This document shows, in pieces, positions 1-5,024 of a stretch of DNA of 5,594 bases. Source of the DNA: an uncultured Lysobacteraceae bacterium (GTDB lineage Bacteria; Pseudomonadota; Gammaproteobacteria; Xanthomonadales; Rhodanobacteraceae); assembly GCA_946482585.1 (NCBI GenBank), contig CAMLSI010000362.1:1-5594 (forward strand). Direction: 5' to 3'. The notes beneath the pieces were generated by a model. That model had not been told where the DNA came from. It searched no databases and saw only the letters and a list, made by a program, of their open reading frames with translations. Both the position numbers and the translations under genes were made by a program. Each line of letters opens with the position of its first letter. Position 1 is the first letter of the stretch.

Positions 1-29
1 GTCGACACGGGCGAACCGCGGCCGGCCTC

Positions 30-51
30 GTGCGTCCGGCGACGGACGCAC
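30..51. repeat. Stem-loop 1 of a three-hairpin cluster
   Basis: Perfect 9-bp inverted repeat (arms GTGCGTCCG and CGGACGCAC) around a 4-nt loop GCGA. If transcribed on the plus strand the loop is a GNRA tetraloop. No T tract follows, so it is not a typical intrinsic terminator. Only two bases separate it from the next hairpin. Confidence 0.6.
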
Positions 52-53
52 TC

Positions 54-87
54 CCGAGAATCAATCGCGTAAGCGATTGATTCTCGG
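54..87. repeat. Stem-loop 2, 15-bp perfect stem
   Basis: Arms at 54-68 and 73-87 are perfectly complementary over 15 bp, around the loop GTAA, which is also a GNRA tetraloop on the plus strand. A perfect stem this long is very unlikely by chance in a few hundred bases. No T tract follows on either side, so a role as intrinsic terminator is not supported. It may be part of a structured RNA, a REP-like element or a Rho-independent-like 3' end of a gene to the left of the window. Confidence 0.75.
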
Positions 88-88
88 A

Positions 89-118
89 GAACGTGCGCAA
101 GCTCCGCTTGCGCCGTTC
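89..118. repeat. Stem-loop 3, bulged 13-bp stem
   Basis: Inner arms GCGCAAGC (95-102) and GCTTGCGC (106-113) flank the loop TCC. Beyond a single unpaired T at 94 the stem continues with GAACG (89-93) against CGTTC (114-118), giving 13 pairs with one bulge. It begins one base after stem-loop 2 ends, making a continuous run of three hairpins. Confidence 0.65.
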
Positions 119-226
119 GATGGAGAAAGAAGCCTTGGCTCCTTTCCCAACAACCGCTGGGCTGGCGCAAAGTGCAATCTGCCGATTTTTATAGAGTTCG
201 CGCCGGCTTGTCGATGCCCGCGGCGC
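119..226. other. Gene-free stretch downstream of lysR
   Basis: Together with the three hairpins this makes the first 226 bases free of any coding region I can support. It is the 3' flank of the minus-strand lysR gene ending at 227. It contains a short AT-rich patch (about 185-195) but I see no convincing terminator or promoter. Confidence 0.4.
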
Positions 227-1174
227 TCAGCGCGGCGGCACCGGGCAGCCGGCCTGCGCGTCGCGCGCGTCGGCGAGGGGCGGGAGGGTCTCGACGAGGA
301 AGTCGACCAGCGCGCGCACGGCCGGCAGCAGGCCGCGCCGCGACGGATACACGAGGTGCATCACCGGCGCGCCGGCCTGCCAGTCCGGCAGGACGTGTTC
401 GAGCAGGCCGGCGCCGATGTGCGGCCCGCAGAGCGTCGCCGGCAGCCCGCATATGCCGCTGCCGGCCAGGCTGGCCTGCAGCAGCACGTTGAATTCGCCG
501 CAGAGCAGACGCGGTTCGACGTCGACCCGCACCGGTTCGCCGTCGCCGCGGACCGGCAGGAATGTCCAACTTTGCACAGTTTCCATTTCGACCAGGCTCA
601 GCGTGTCGTGCGCGAGGAGATCCTGCGGATGGCGCGGCCGGCCGCGCGCGTCGAGGTAGGCCGGCGACGCGACCATGACCTTCTGCGCGCGCGCGAGCCG
701 CCGCGTCACGAGCTCGGCATCCATTTCCGGCGCCGGCCGCACGCGCAGCGCGATGTCGACGTTTTCGTTGAGCAGGTCGAAGCGGCGATTGGATACGAGG
801 AACTGCACGCGCACGCGGGGATACGCGGCGAGAAAGCGCGGCAGGCAGGTCGCGACGAGGTTCTGCGCGAGTTCCACCGGCGCGCTGAACCGCACGATGC
901 CGCGCGGCTCGGCGCGCTGCGTCGCGATGGTCTCTTCGGCGGCCTGCGCCTCGGCCAGCATCGCGCGGCAGTGCGCGAGGAACTGGCGGCCGATCTCGGT
1001 GACGGCGAACTGGCGGGTCGAGCGCTGCACCAGGCGCACGCCGAGGTCGTCCTCGAGCTGTGCCATGCGTCGGCTCAGGCGCGATTTCGGGATGCCGAGC
1101 GCGCGCCCGGCGGGGGCGAAGCCGCCGTGCTCGACGATGGCGGCGTAGAAGGCAAGGTCGTTCAGATCGCGCAT
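227..1174 (-). CDS. LysR-family transcriptional regulator, CrgA-like, divergent from azoR
   Basis: DNA-binding transcriptional regulator of 315 residues, within the usual LysR length of about 300. Residues 1-60 form the winged helix-turn-helix: the opening DLNDLAFYAAIVEHGGF, the recognition-helix area GIPKSRLSRRMAQLE (27-41), then LGVRLVQRSTRQFAVTEIG. Residues about 90-295 are the periplasmic-binding-protein-like effector domain, with the RGIVRFSAP and ASPAYLD motifs typical of the CrgA-like subgroup. The start is chosen because the HTH begins directly after it; no good Shine-Dalgarno sequence precedes it. It is divergent from the azoreductase gene with 109 bp between starts, the standard arrangement of a LysR regulator and its target, so control of azoR and of itself is inferred. 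The effector is unknown; related regulators respond to aromatic compounds, quinones or other electrophiles. The C-terminal tail after about residue 300 is unremarkable and probably disordered. Confidence 0.95.
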   Translation of the reverse strand: MRDLNDLAFYAAIVEHGGFAPAGRALGIPKSRLSRRMAQLEDDLGVRLVQRSTRQFAVTEIGRQFLAHCRAMLAEAQAAEETIATQRAEPRGIVRFSAPVELAQNLVATCLPRFLAAYPRVRVQFLVSNRRFDLLNENVDIALRVRPAPEMDAELVTRRLARAQKVMVASPAYLDARGRPRHPQDLLAHDTLSLVEMETVQSWTFLPVRGDGEPVRVDVEPRLLCGEFNVLLQASLAGSGICGLPATLCGPHIGAGLLEHVLPDWQAGAPVMHLVYPSRRGLLPAVRALVDFLVETLPPLADARDAQAGCPVPPR

Positions 1175-1283
1175 GATCGTTCTGCTGATAGGACGATGAG
1201 TCCGATTCTAGCCATCTACTCGGCGATTGGCGTCACCCATAGCATGTTTCCCGACGGCATTTGCCGGACTGAAGGAGACTTCC
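1175..1283. promoter_or_regulatory. Divergent lysR/azoR control region with candidate LysR operator
   Basis: This 109-bp gap must hold the promoters of both genes. An imperfect inverted repeat, ATCGTTC (1176-1182) and GGACGAT (1191-1197), 6 of 7 pairs with an 8-base spacer, lies directly upstream of the lysR start. The inner T1180 and A1193 are 12 bases apart, one more than the T-N11-A core classically bound by LysR proteins; T1181 and A1193 give exactly N11. The position would suit autoregulation together with azoR activation. I could not identify convincing -35/-10 boxes for either gene, so this is a candidate only. Confidence 0.45.
1271..1278 (+). promoter_or_regulatory. Ribosome binding site of azoR
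   Basis: GAAGGAGA sits five bases before the ATG at 1284. It decides the start against the in-frame ATG at 1227, which would add 19 residues that do not resemble the azoreductase N-terminus. Confidence 0.8.
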
Positions 1284-1889
1284 ATGAAACTGCTGCAGCT
1301 CGATTCCAGCCCCCTCGGTGCGCATTCGGTCACCCGCGAACTGACGGCCGCAGTCGTGGCGCAGTACCGCCGCGAGCACCCCGAGGTCGAGGTGACCTAT
1401 CGCGATCTCGCGGCCGATCCGCTGCCGCACTGGACCCCGCTGCCGCACGAAGCGGTGGATACGCTCGCTCCGGCGCTGCGCGCCGAACTCCAGCGCAATG
1501 AGGGCGTGCTGCAGGAGTTCCTGGCCGCGGACGTCATCGTCGTCGGCGCGCCCATGTACAACTTCGGCGTGCCGAGCCAGCTCAAGGCCTGGATCGACCG
1601 CGTCGCGGTCGCGGGCCGCACGTTCCGCTATACGGCGCAGGGCCCCGAAGGACTCGCCGGCGGCAAGCGCGTGATCGTGCTGTCGGGTCGCGGCGGCTTC
1701 TATGCCGACACGGCGCTGCAGGCGGCCGACTTCCAGGAAAGCTATCTGCGCCAGGTGTTCGCTTTTGTCGGCATCCGCGACATCACCTTCATCCGCGCCG
1801 AAGGCGTGGGCATCAGCGCGGAGCAGCGTGCGGCGTCGCTCGCCGCGGCGCATGCGCAGATCGGCGGCGAGCTCGCCCGGGCGGCGTGA
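1284..1889 (+). CDS. azoR: FMN-dependent NADH:quinone/azo oxidoreductase (AzoR family)
   Basis: Cytoplasmic flavodoxin-fold reductase of 201 residues, the same size as E. coli AzoR. Members use FMN and NADH to reduce quinones by two electrons and to cleave azo bonds, and are thought to protect against thiol-reactive electrophiles. Visible family features in order: the N-terminal strand MKLLQLDSS followed by the FMN phosphate loop SVT (15-17); RDLAADPLP (40-48); VIVVGAPMYNFGVPSQLKAW (84-103), containing the PMYNF flavin-contact motif; the TFRYTAQGPEGLAGGK stretch (113-128); and LSGRGGFY (133-140), the second flavin-binding loop. The start follows a strong ribosome binding site. It is divergent from a CrgA-like lysR gene, which probably controls it. 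The next plus-strand gene is 232 bp downstream, so azoR is probably monocistronic. The family assignment is secure; the physiological substrate is not known from sequence. Confidence 0.95.
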   Translation: MKLLQLDSSPLGAHSVTRELTAAVVAQYRREHPEVEVTYRDLAADPLPHWTPLPHEAVDTLAPALRAELQRNEGVLQEFLAADVIVVGAPMYNFGVPSQLKAWIDRVAVAGRTFRYTAQGPEGLAGGKRVIVLSGRGGFYADTALQAADFQESYLRQVFAFVGIRDITFIRAEGVGISAEQRAASLAAAHAQIGGELARAA

Positions 1890-1913
1890 TCGTCGCCGCA
1901 CGCTGACGGATTG

Positions 1914-1931
1914 GCGCCGGGACTCCGGCGT
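1914..1931 (+). terminator. Possible weak terminator hairpin after azoR
   Basis: GCGCCGG (1914-1920), loop GACT, CCGGCGT (1925-1931): six Watson-Crick pairs plus one G-T, starting 24 bases after the azoR stop. No T tract follows, so termination here would be weak or dependent on Rho. Confidence 0.25.
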
Positions 1932-2056
1932 CACACGAACAGGCGGCCGGACGACGTTGCGTCGCTGCGGCCCGCCGTGCGCGGCGGCGCGATGGGTCGG
2001 CGATGCGCGCGATGCGGCGAATTCCGGTTTTCGCGTTTTCAACATGGCTGCGGGGC

Positions 2057-2085
2057 TTGCATGGAGCGGCGCGGGCCGGTATCTA
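2057..2085 (+). promoter_or_regulatory. Candidate sigma70 promoter for the DUF1428 gene
   Basis: TTGCAT (2057-2062) and TATCTA (2080-2085) are separated by exactly 17 bases and would place a start about 30 bases before the ATG at 2122. Each box matches the consensus at only three positions, so it rests mainly on spacing and location. Confidence 0.3.
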
Positions 2086-2112
2086 CGGCGGACGCATGAC
2101 GCGTATCGAACC

Positions 2113-2118
2113 GGAGGA
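2113..2118 (+). promoter_or_regulatory. Ribosome binding site of the DUF1428 gene
   Basis: GGAGGA ends three bases before the ATG at 2122. It fixes that start, which also matches the family's N-terminus; the same frame is open for 140 codons further upstream with no family resemblance. Confidence 0.75.
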
Positions 2119-2121
2119 CGT

Positions 2122-2478
2122 ATGAGCTACATCGATGGATTCGTCGTACCCGTACCGAAGGCGAACCTCGCCGACTACAAGAAGCTCGCGCGCAAGGCCG
2201 GCAAGATCTGGATGGAGTACGGCGCGCTGGCGTACCACGAGTGCGTCGCCGACGACGTGAAGCCCGGCAAGGTCACGTCGTTTCCGCAGGCAGTGAAACT
2301 CAAGGAAGACGAGACCGTGATGTTCTCGTGGATCGTCTACAAGTCGCGCCGCGATCGCGATCGCATCAACAAGCTCGTCATGTCCGATCCGCGGTTGAAG
2401 ATGGACGATCCGAAGGCCATGCCGTTCGATGCGAAGCGCATGTTCTTCGGCGGTTTCAAGGAAATCGTGACGTTCTAG
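2122..2478 (+). CDS. ybaA: DUF1428 (YbaA-family) protein
   Basis: Small cytoplasmic protein of 118 residues, nearly identical in length to E. coli YbaA (117). From memory the family pattern is followed end to end: YIDGFVVPVP at the N-terminus (3-12), EYGALAYHECVADDV (32-46), the GKVTSF turn (49-54), the strand MFSWIVYKSRRDRD (67-80), and the conserved C-terminal half with MSDPR (87-91), MPFDAKRMFFGGF (100-112). Members adopt a small alpha/beta barrel-like fold related to dimeric ferredoxin-like proteins. No biochemical function is established; database descriptions as 'RNA signal recognition particle' do not follow from the sequence. No signal peptide or membrane segment is present. It has its own ribosome binding site and lies 232 bp after azoR and 206 bp before the next gene, so it is probably transcribed alone. 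The family call is firm; the use of the ybaA symbol is by homology only. Confidence 0.92.
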   Translation: MSYIDGFVVPVPKANLADYKKLARKAGKIWMEYGALAYHECVADDVKPGKVTSFPQAVKLKEDETVMFSWIVYKSRRDRDRINKLVMSDPRLKMDDPKAMPFDAKRMFFGGFKEIVTF

Positions 2479-2490
2479 GGAAGCGAGGGG

Positions 2491-2543
2491 GCGGGCAGGA
2501 ACGAGGGGCGCGCGGTCGAGCCTGCCACGACGTTCCTGCCCGC
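2491..2543 (+). terminator. Long inverted repeat after the DUF1428 gene, possible terminator
   Basis: Arms at 2491-2503 (GCGGGCAGGAACG) and 2531-2543 are perfectly complementary over 13 bp, with a 27-base loop. It begins 12 bases after the stop codon. Within the left arm GGCAGG (2494-2499) can also pair with CCTGCC at 2521-2526, so two foldings compete. Position suggests transcript-end formation or 3' stability, but there is no T tract directly after it. Confidence 0.45.
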
Positions 2544-2588
2544 TGATCCCTGGCGGCTCCGTTTCCCGTTGGTCGGTGCAAAGGCGCC

Positions 2589-2612
2589 GTTCGCAGGCGC
2601 GATGCTGCGAAC
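2589..2612. repeat. 8-bp inverted repeat upstream of the exported-protein gene
   Basis: GTTCGCAG (2589-2596) and CTGCGAAC (2605-2612) are perfect complements around 8 bases. It lies 72 bases before the next start codon and could be an operator or a leader hairpin, but nothing further identifies it. Confidence 0.35.
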
Positions 2613-2672
2613 CGCGGCGAGACGCGGGAAGAATGCTCGCCGGAGTGCGTCGGTAGCTGCATTTGCCGGCCG

Positions 2673-2678
2673 GGGGGA
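2673..2678 (+). promoter_or_regulatory. Purine-rich ribosome binding site of the exported-protein gene
   Basis: GGGGGA ends six bases before the ATG at 2685. Although not canonical AGGAGG, it supports that start, which is directly followed by a signal peptide. Confidence 0.5.
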
Positions 2679-2684
2679 TCTGCC

Positions 2685-3677
2685 ATGTCACGTTTTGCGC
2701 TGTCGATGCTGCTGCTCGCCGCGGGATGCGCCGCTCAGGCCGAGCACGGCCTTTTCGTTTCCGATTTCGAATCGCCGCAGAACACGCGCATCGACTGGCT
2801 CGGCGACGAATTCGACGATCCCGTGAGCCTCGGCCACTGGACTCGCCACTGGCAGGCCGAAGGCTGGCCCGTCGATCAATTGCAGTACCTCGCGATCGAA
2901 CCGCAGACCGACGGCGGCGCGCTGGTCATGCGGCCGCACAGCTCGGGCTGGTGGCAGGACTATCGCGGCGAGCTCACGTTCCAGCGCGTGTCCGGCGATT
3001 TCGTCGCGACGGTGCGCGTACGTCCGCGCAGTGCCGCCGGCACCGGCGCGCCGGGCAGCACGCATGGCGGCAGCATCGACAGCGAGTATTCGCTCGGCGG
3101 CATCATGGCGCGCGCGCCGCGTCCGGACGTCGAGGCCAACAATGCGAACTGGCAGCGCGGCGGCGAACGCTATGTGTTTCTGTCGATGGGCTCGGCGGAT
3201 TTGCCGGGGGTCTATCAGTTCGAGGACAAGACCACGCGCGCGGCGCTGCCGGGCGAGCCCACGAGCGTTTCGGTACGCCTGATCTCCGCGGCGAATGCGA
3301 ACACCGCGAACCTGCGCCTCGCGCGCATCGGCGAGCACGTGATCGCGCTCGTCCAGCCGGTCGATCCCGCCGGCCCCTGGCGCGTGCTGCGCCGCTTCCC
3401 ACGCGCGGATTTTCCGGAAACCCTGCAGCTCGGCCTCGTCGCCTACACCGACTACGCGACCGTCGGCACCTGCACCTTCGAACAGCACAACGTGCAGATC
3501 CTGCTGCATGCGTGCGGCAACCCGGGCATCGCCGCCGATCCGGACCTCTTGCTGCGCGTCGAATTCTTCCGCCTGCGACGGCCGGCCGTGCCGCCGGCCC
3601 TGATCGGCGCCGATCTGTCGAACCCGGCTGCGGTCAGCGATGCGCAACTGCTCGGTTTTCTCGGTTTCGACGCCTGA
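2685..3677 (+). CDS. Exported protein with probable LamG/DUF1349-like beta-sandwich domain
   Basis: Protein of 330 residues that I place in the concanavalin-A-like lectin/glucanase fold group without identifying a closer family. Residues 1-19 are a short signal peptide: R3, hydrophobic core ALSMLLLAAG, then CAAQA ending in an Ala-X-Ala site before E20. A lipobox reading (AAG before C15) is possible but poorer, lacking the usual Leu at -3. The mature part has spaced aromatic and beta-strand-like segments typical of such modules: EFDDPVSLGHW (42-52), GGALVMRPHSSGWWQDYRG (77-95), then SGDFVATVRVRP (103-114), and in the second half LQLGLVAYTDY (247-257) and RVEFFRLRRP (291-300). The opening 'DEFDDP...W' and 'FVATVRV' patterns are those seen in DUF1349-like proteins. 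The last 25 residues (GADLSNPAAVSDAQLLGFLG) form a separate, conserved-looking tail. No catalytic residues could be assigned, so binding or hydrolysis of a sugar polymer is only a possibility. The gene stands alone and converges on the downstream lysR gene. Confidence 0.8.
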   Translation: MSRFALSMLLLAAGCAAQAEHGLFVSDFESPQNTRIDWLGDEFDDPVSLGHWTRHWQAEGWPVDQLQYLAIEPQTDGGALVMRPHSSGWWQDYRGELTFQRVSGDFVATVRVRPRSAAGTGAPGSTHGGSIDSEYSLGGIMARAPRPDVEANNANWQRGGERYVFLSMGSADLPGVYQFEDKTTRAALPGEPTSVSVRLISAANANTANLRLARIGEHVIALVQPVDPAGPWRVLRRFPRADFPETLQLGLVAYTDYATVGTCTFEQHNVQILLHACGNPGIAADPDLLLRVEFFRLRRPAVPPALIGADLSNPAAVSDAQLLGFLGFDA

Positions 3678-3764
3678 TCGCGGGACATTGCGCCGGCGGC
3701 GAAGGCCGATGGCGCCGATTCCGTACCGGCACGCGTCGTCGTCGCAGGTATCGCCGCGCAGCGA

Positions 3765-4694
3765 TCAGTTGCGCCCTGCCGGGGCGTGCGGCGCGCCGGC
3801 GGTACAGGCTGCGCCGACGGCGACGGCCCATTCCACGAACGCCTGCGCCGCCGGCGCGAGGCGTCGCGTCGAGGGATGCAGCAGCGATACCGGCAGGGCC
3901 GGGGAGGCCCAGTGCGAGAGCACCTCGACGAGTCTGCCGTCCCGCAGGAACGATTCGACCTGGAGCCGTGGCAGCTGGATCAGTCCGCAGCCGCGCAGGG
4001 CGCACAACAGGTAGCTTTCGTCGTCGCTGACGCCGACACGGCTGCGCAGGCGGTAGTCGCGCAGGCCCTCGCCGGCACCGAGCCGGAGGCGCGCCTCGGT
4101 GTCGCGCTGTCGCTGCAGCCAGCCGACGCCGACGTGCTGGGCCAGATCGCCGGGTTCGCCGGGCACGCCGTACTGATCGAGATAGGCCGGGCTCGCGCAG
4201 ACGATCTGCGGCAGCGCGGCGAGGCGGTGCGACGTCATCGCGTGTTCGTGCGCGTCACCCGTGCGGACGACGCAGTCGACGCCGTCGCGCAGCAGGTCGG
4301 CCAGGCGCTCGCCGTTGCTCACGACGAGCTCCACCTGCGGATACCGCCGGCAGAACGTGTCGACCTGCGGCAGCAGCAGCTGCGCGGCGGCGCTGCCGCG
4401 CAGATCGACGCGCAGCACGCCGCGGGCTTCGCGCACGGCGTGGGACAGGCCGGCCTCGACCTCGTCGAGTTCCGCGAGCAGGTGCGCGCAGCAGTCGTAG
4501 TAGATGCGGCCGTCGGCCGTGACGCGCACCTGGCGCGTCGTGCGTTCGAGCAGGCGCGCGCCGAGGCGCTGCTCGAGCGCCTTGATCGCGTGCGTCGCGC
4601 TCGCGCGCGGCACGCCGAGTTCTCCGGCCGCGCGCGTGAAGCTTCCGAGTTCCACGATGCGCGTGAATAGTCGTAGCGAGTCGAATCGATCCAT
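3765..4694 (-). CDS. LysR-family transcriptional regulator, CrgA-like (second copy type)
   Basis: DNA-binding regulator of 309 residues. The winged HTH spans residues 1-60 (MDRFDSLRLFTRIVELGSFT, then GVPRASATHAIKALEQRLG and ARLLERTTRQVRVTADG). The effector-binding domain, about 90-290, carries RGVLRVDLRG (91-100), RRYPQVELVVSNGERLADLL (116-135) and CASPAYLDQYG (166-176), all typical of the CrgA-like subgroup. It resembles the first LysR protein of this window in order of motifs but is clearly a different gene. Start choice: an in-frame ATG four codons upstream (4706) has AAGG immediately abutting it, while the chosen ATG has AAGGA 11 bases before it and matches the family's usual MDRF-type opening; both are possible. 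It converges with the exported-protein gene (87-bp gap) and faces away from the decayed Sel1 gene, so no intact divergent target is visible. Regulon and effector are unknown. Confidence 0.94.
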   Translation of the reverse strand: MDRFDSLRLFTRIVELGSFTRAAGELGVPRASATHAIKALEQRLGARLLERTTRQVRVTADGRIYYDCCAHLLAELDEVEAGLSHAVREARGVLRVDLRGSAAAQLLLPQVDTFCRRYPQVELVVSNGERLADLLRDGVDCVVRTGDAHEHAMTSHRLAALPQIVCASPAYLDQYGVPGEPGDLAQHVGVGWLQRQRDTEARLRLGAGEGLRDYRLRSRVGVSDDESYLLCALRGCGLIQLPRLQVESFLRDGRLVEVLSHWASPALPVSLLHPSTRRLAPAAQAFVEWAVAVGAACTAGAPHAPAGRN

Positions 4695-4869
4695 GGGGAC
4701 TGCCATCCTTGTCGAAAAGAGATAACTGCCGTTCGCGAGTCCATGCTCTCGGCTTGCCCGGAACGCAGCGGCATCGGCGTACTGTCGCCGCGAGTGCTTC
4801 ATCGTTGCGAAACCCTGTCCGGACGGCGTCGACCCTACCGCATTTTGTGGCCCTATGGGACTGAAAGAC

Positions 4870-4885
4870 TGGACAAAAATGTCCA
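4870..4885. repeat. Perfect palindromic repeat TGGACA-AAAA-TGTCCA
   Basis: Perfect 6-bp dyad with a four-A spacer, in an AT-rich patch. It may be an operator upstream of the divergent lysR gene (about 176-191 bases from its start) or the first hairpin of a small transcript ending at the adjacent T tract. Confidence 0.5.
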
Positions 4886-4891
4886 AATCGC

Positions 4892-4913
4892 GGCCGTCGC
4901 GGCCACTTTTTTT
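4892..4913 (+). terminator. Candidate intrinsic terminator (plus strand), no gene upstream
   Basis: GGCCG (4892-4896), loop TCG, CGGCC (4900-4904), two bases, then seven consecutive Ts (4907-4913). The GC-rich stem is short but the T tract is the only one of its kind in the window. No plus-strand gene precedes it; the nearest upstream sequence is the 5' end of the minus-strand lysR gene, so it would end either a small RNA or antisense read-through. Confidence 0.45.
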
Positions 4914-4934
4914 CGTTTGTAGTTTTGGCGCTGA

Positions 4935-4957
4935 ACAACACCCTAAAGAACTGTTGT
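4935..4957. repeat. Inverted repeat ACAACA / TGTTGT
   Basis: Perfect 6-bp arms (4935-4940 and 4952-4957) separated by 11 bases, about one helical turn between arms. The spacing is compatible with a dimeric regulator site. An AGGAG sequence follows at 4958-4962 but is 16 bases from the nearest ATG. Confidence 0.35.
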
Positions 4958-4970
4958 AGGAGCGCAAACG

Positions 4971-4991
4971 GCGATCGCATGATGCGATCGC
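4971..4991. repeat. 21-bp palindrome with GCGATCGC arms
   Basis: Arm GCGATCGCAT (4971-4980), one central G, then its exact reverse complement (4982-4991). Each arm itself contains the 8-bp palindrome GCGATCGC. It overlaps two adjacent ATG codons and lies just before the remains of the Sel1 gene. It could be a regulator site or a repeated element. Confidence 0.6.
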
Positions 4992-5024
4992 GCGGAAGGG
5001 GGCGGACGAACCTGTCGCCCGTCG

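Larger units (their letters stand above)
4695..5024. other. Gene-free region rich in structured elements
   Basis: About 330 bases between the LysR start and the decayed Sel1 gene. The lysR promoter must lie here. The stretch around 4830-4960 is conspicuously more AT-rich than the rest of the window and holds, in order, a 6-bp palindrome, a terminator-like hairpin with seven Ts, an ACAACA/TGTTGT inverted repeat and a 21-bp palindrome, each listed separately. I see no coding region that resembles a protein. Confidence 0.6.

Noticed and set aside
1..72. Possible C-terminal end of a gene entering from the left and stopping at the TAA at 70-72
   Set aside because: The frame is open, but too short to judge, Arg-rich, and its stop would lie in the loop of the 15-bp hairpin; not supported.
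122..146. Short dyad AGCC-TT-GGCT after the hairpin cluster
   Set aside because: The stem is only three to four pairs with an almost absent loop; not distinguishable from chance.
181..200. AT-rich TATAGA as a -10 box for a plus-strand promoter
   Set aside because: No acceptable -35 sequence at 16-18 bases and no plus-strand gene follows before azoR.
77..1501. Long plus-strand open frame across the first lysR gene
   Set aside because: Composition is Arg/Ala/His-rich with no recognisable domain, and it lies antisense to a clear LysR gene and overlaps azoR.
1233..2045. Minus-strand open frame opposite azoR
   Set aside because: Antisense shadow of azoR; Arg-rich and without motifs or a ribosome binding site.
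3678..3764. Bidirectional terminator between the converging exported-protein and lysR genes
   Set aside because: Only a weak 5-bp GC dyad (CGGCG/CGCCG) and no T tract on either strand; nothing better than background.
2663..4030. Plus-strand open frame of over 450 codons overlapping the exported-protein gene and the second lysR gene
   Set aside because: Low-complexity Arg/Ala-rich translation overlapping two well-supported genes; a by-product of GC-rich third positions.
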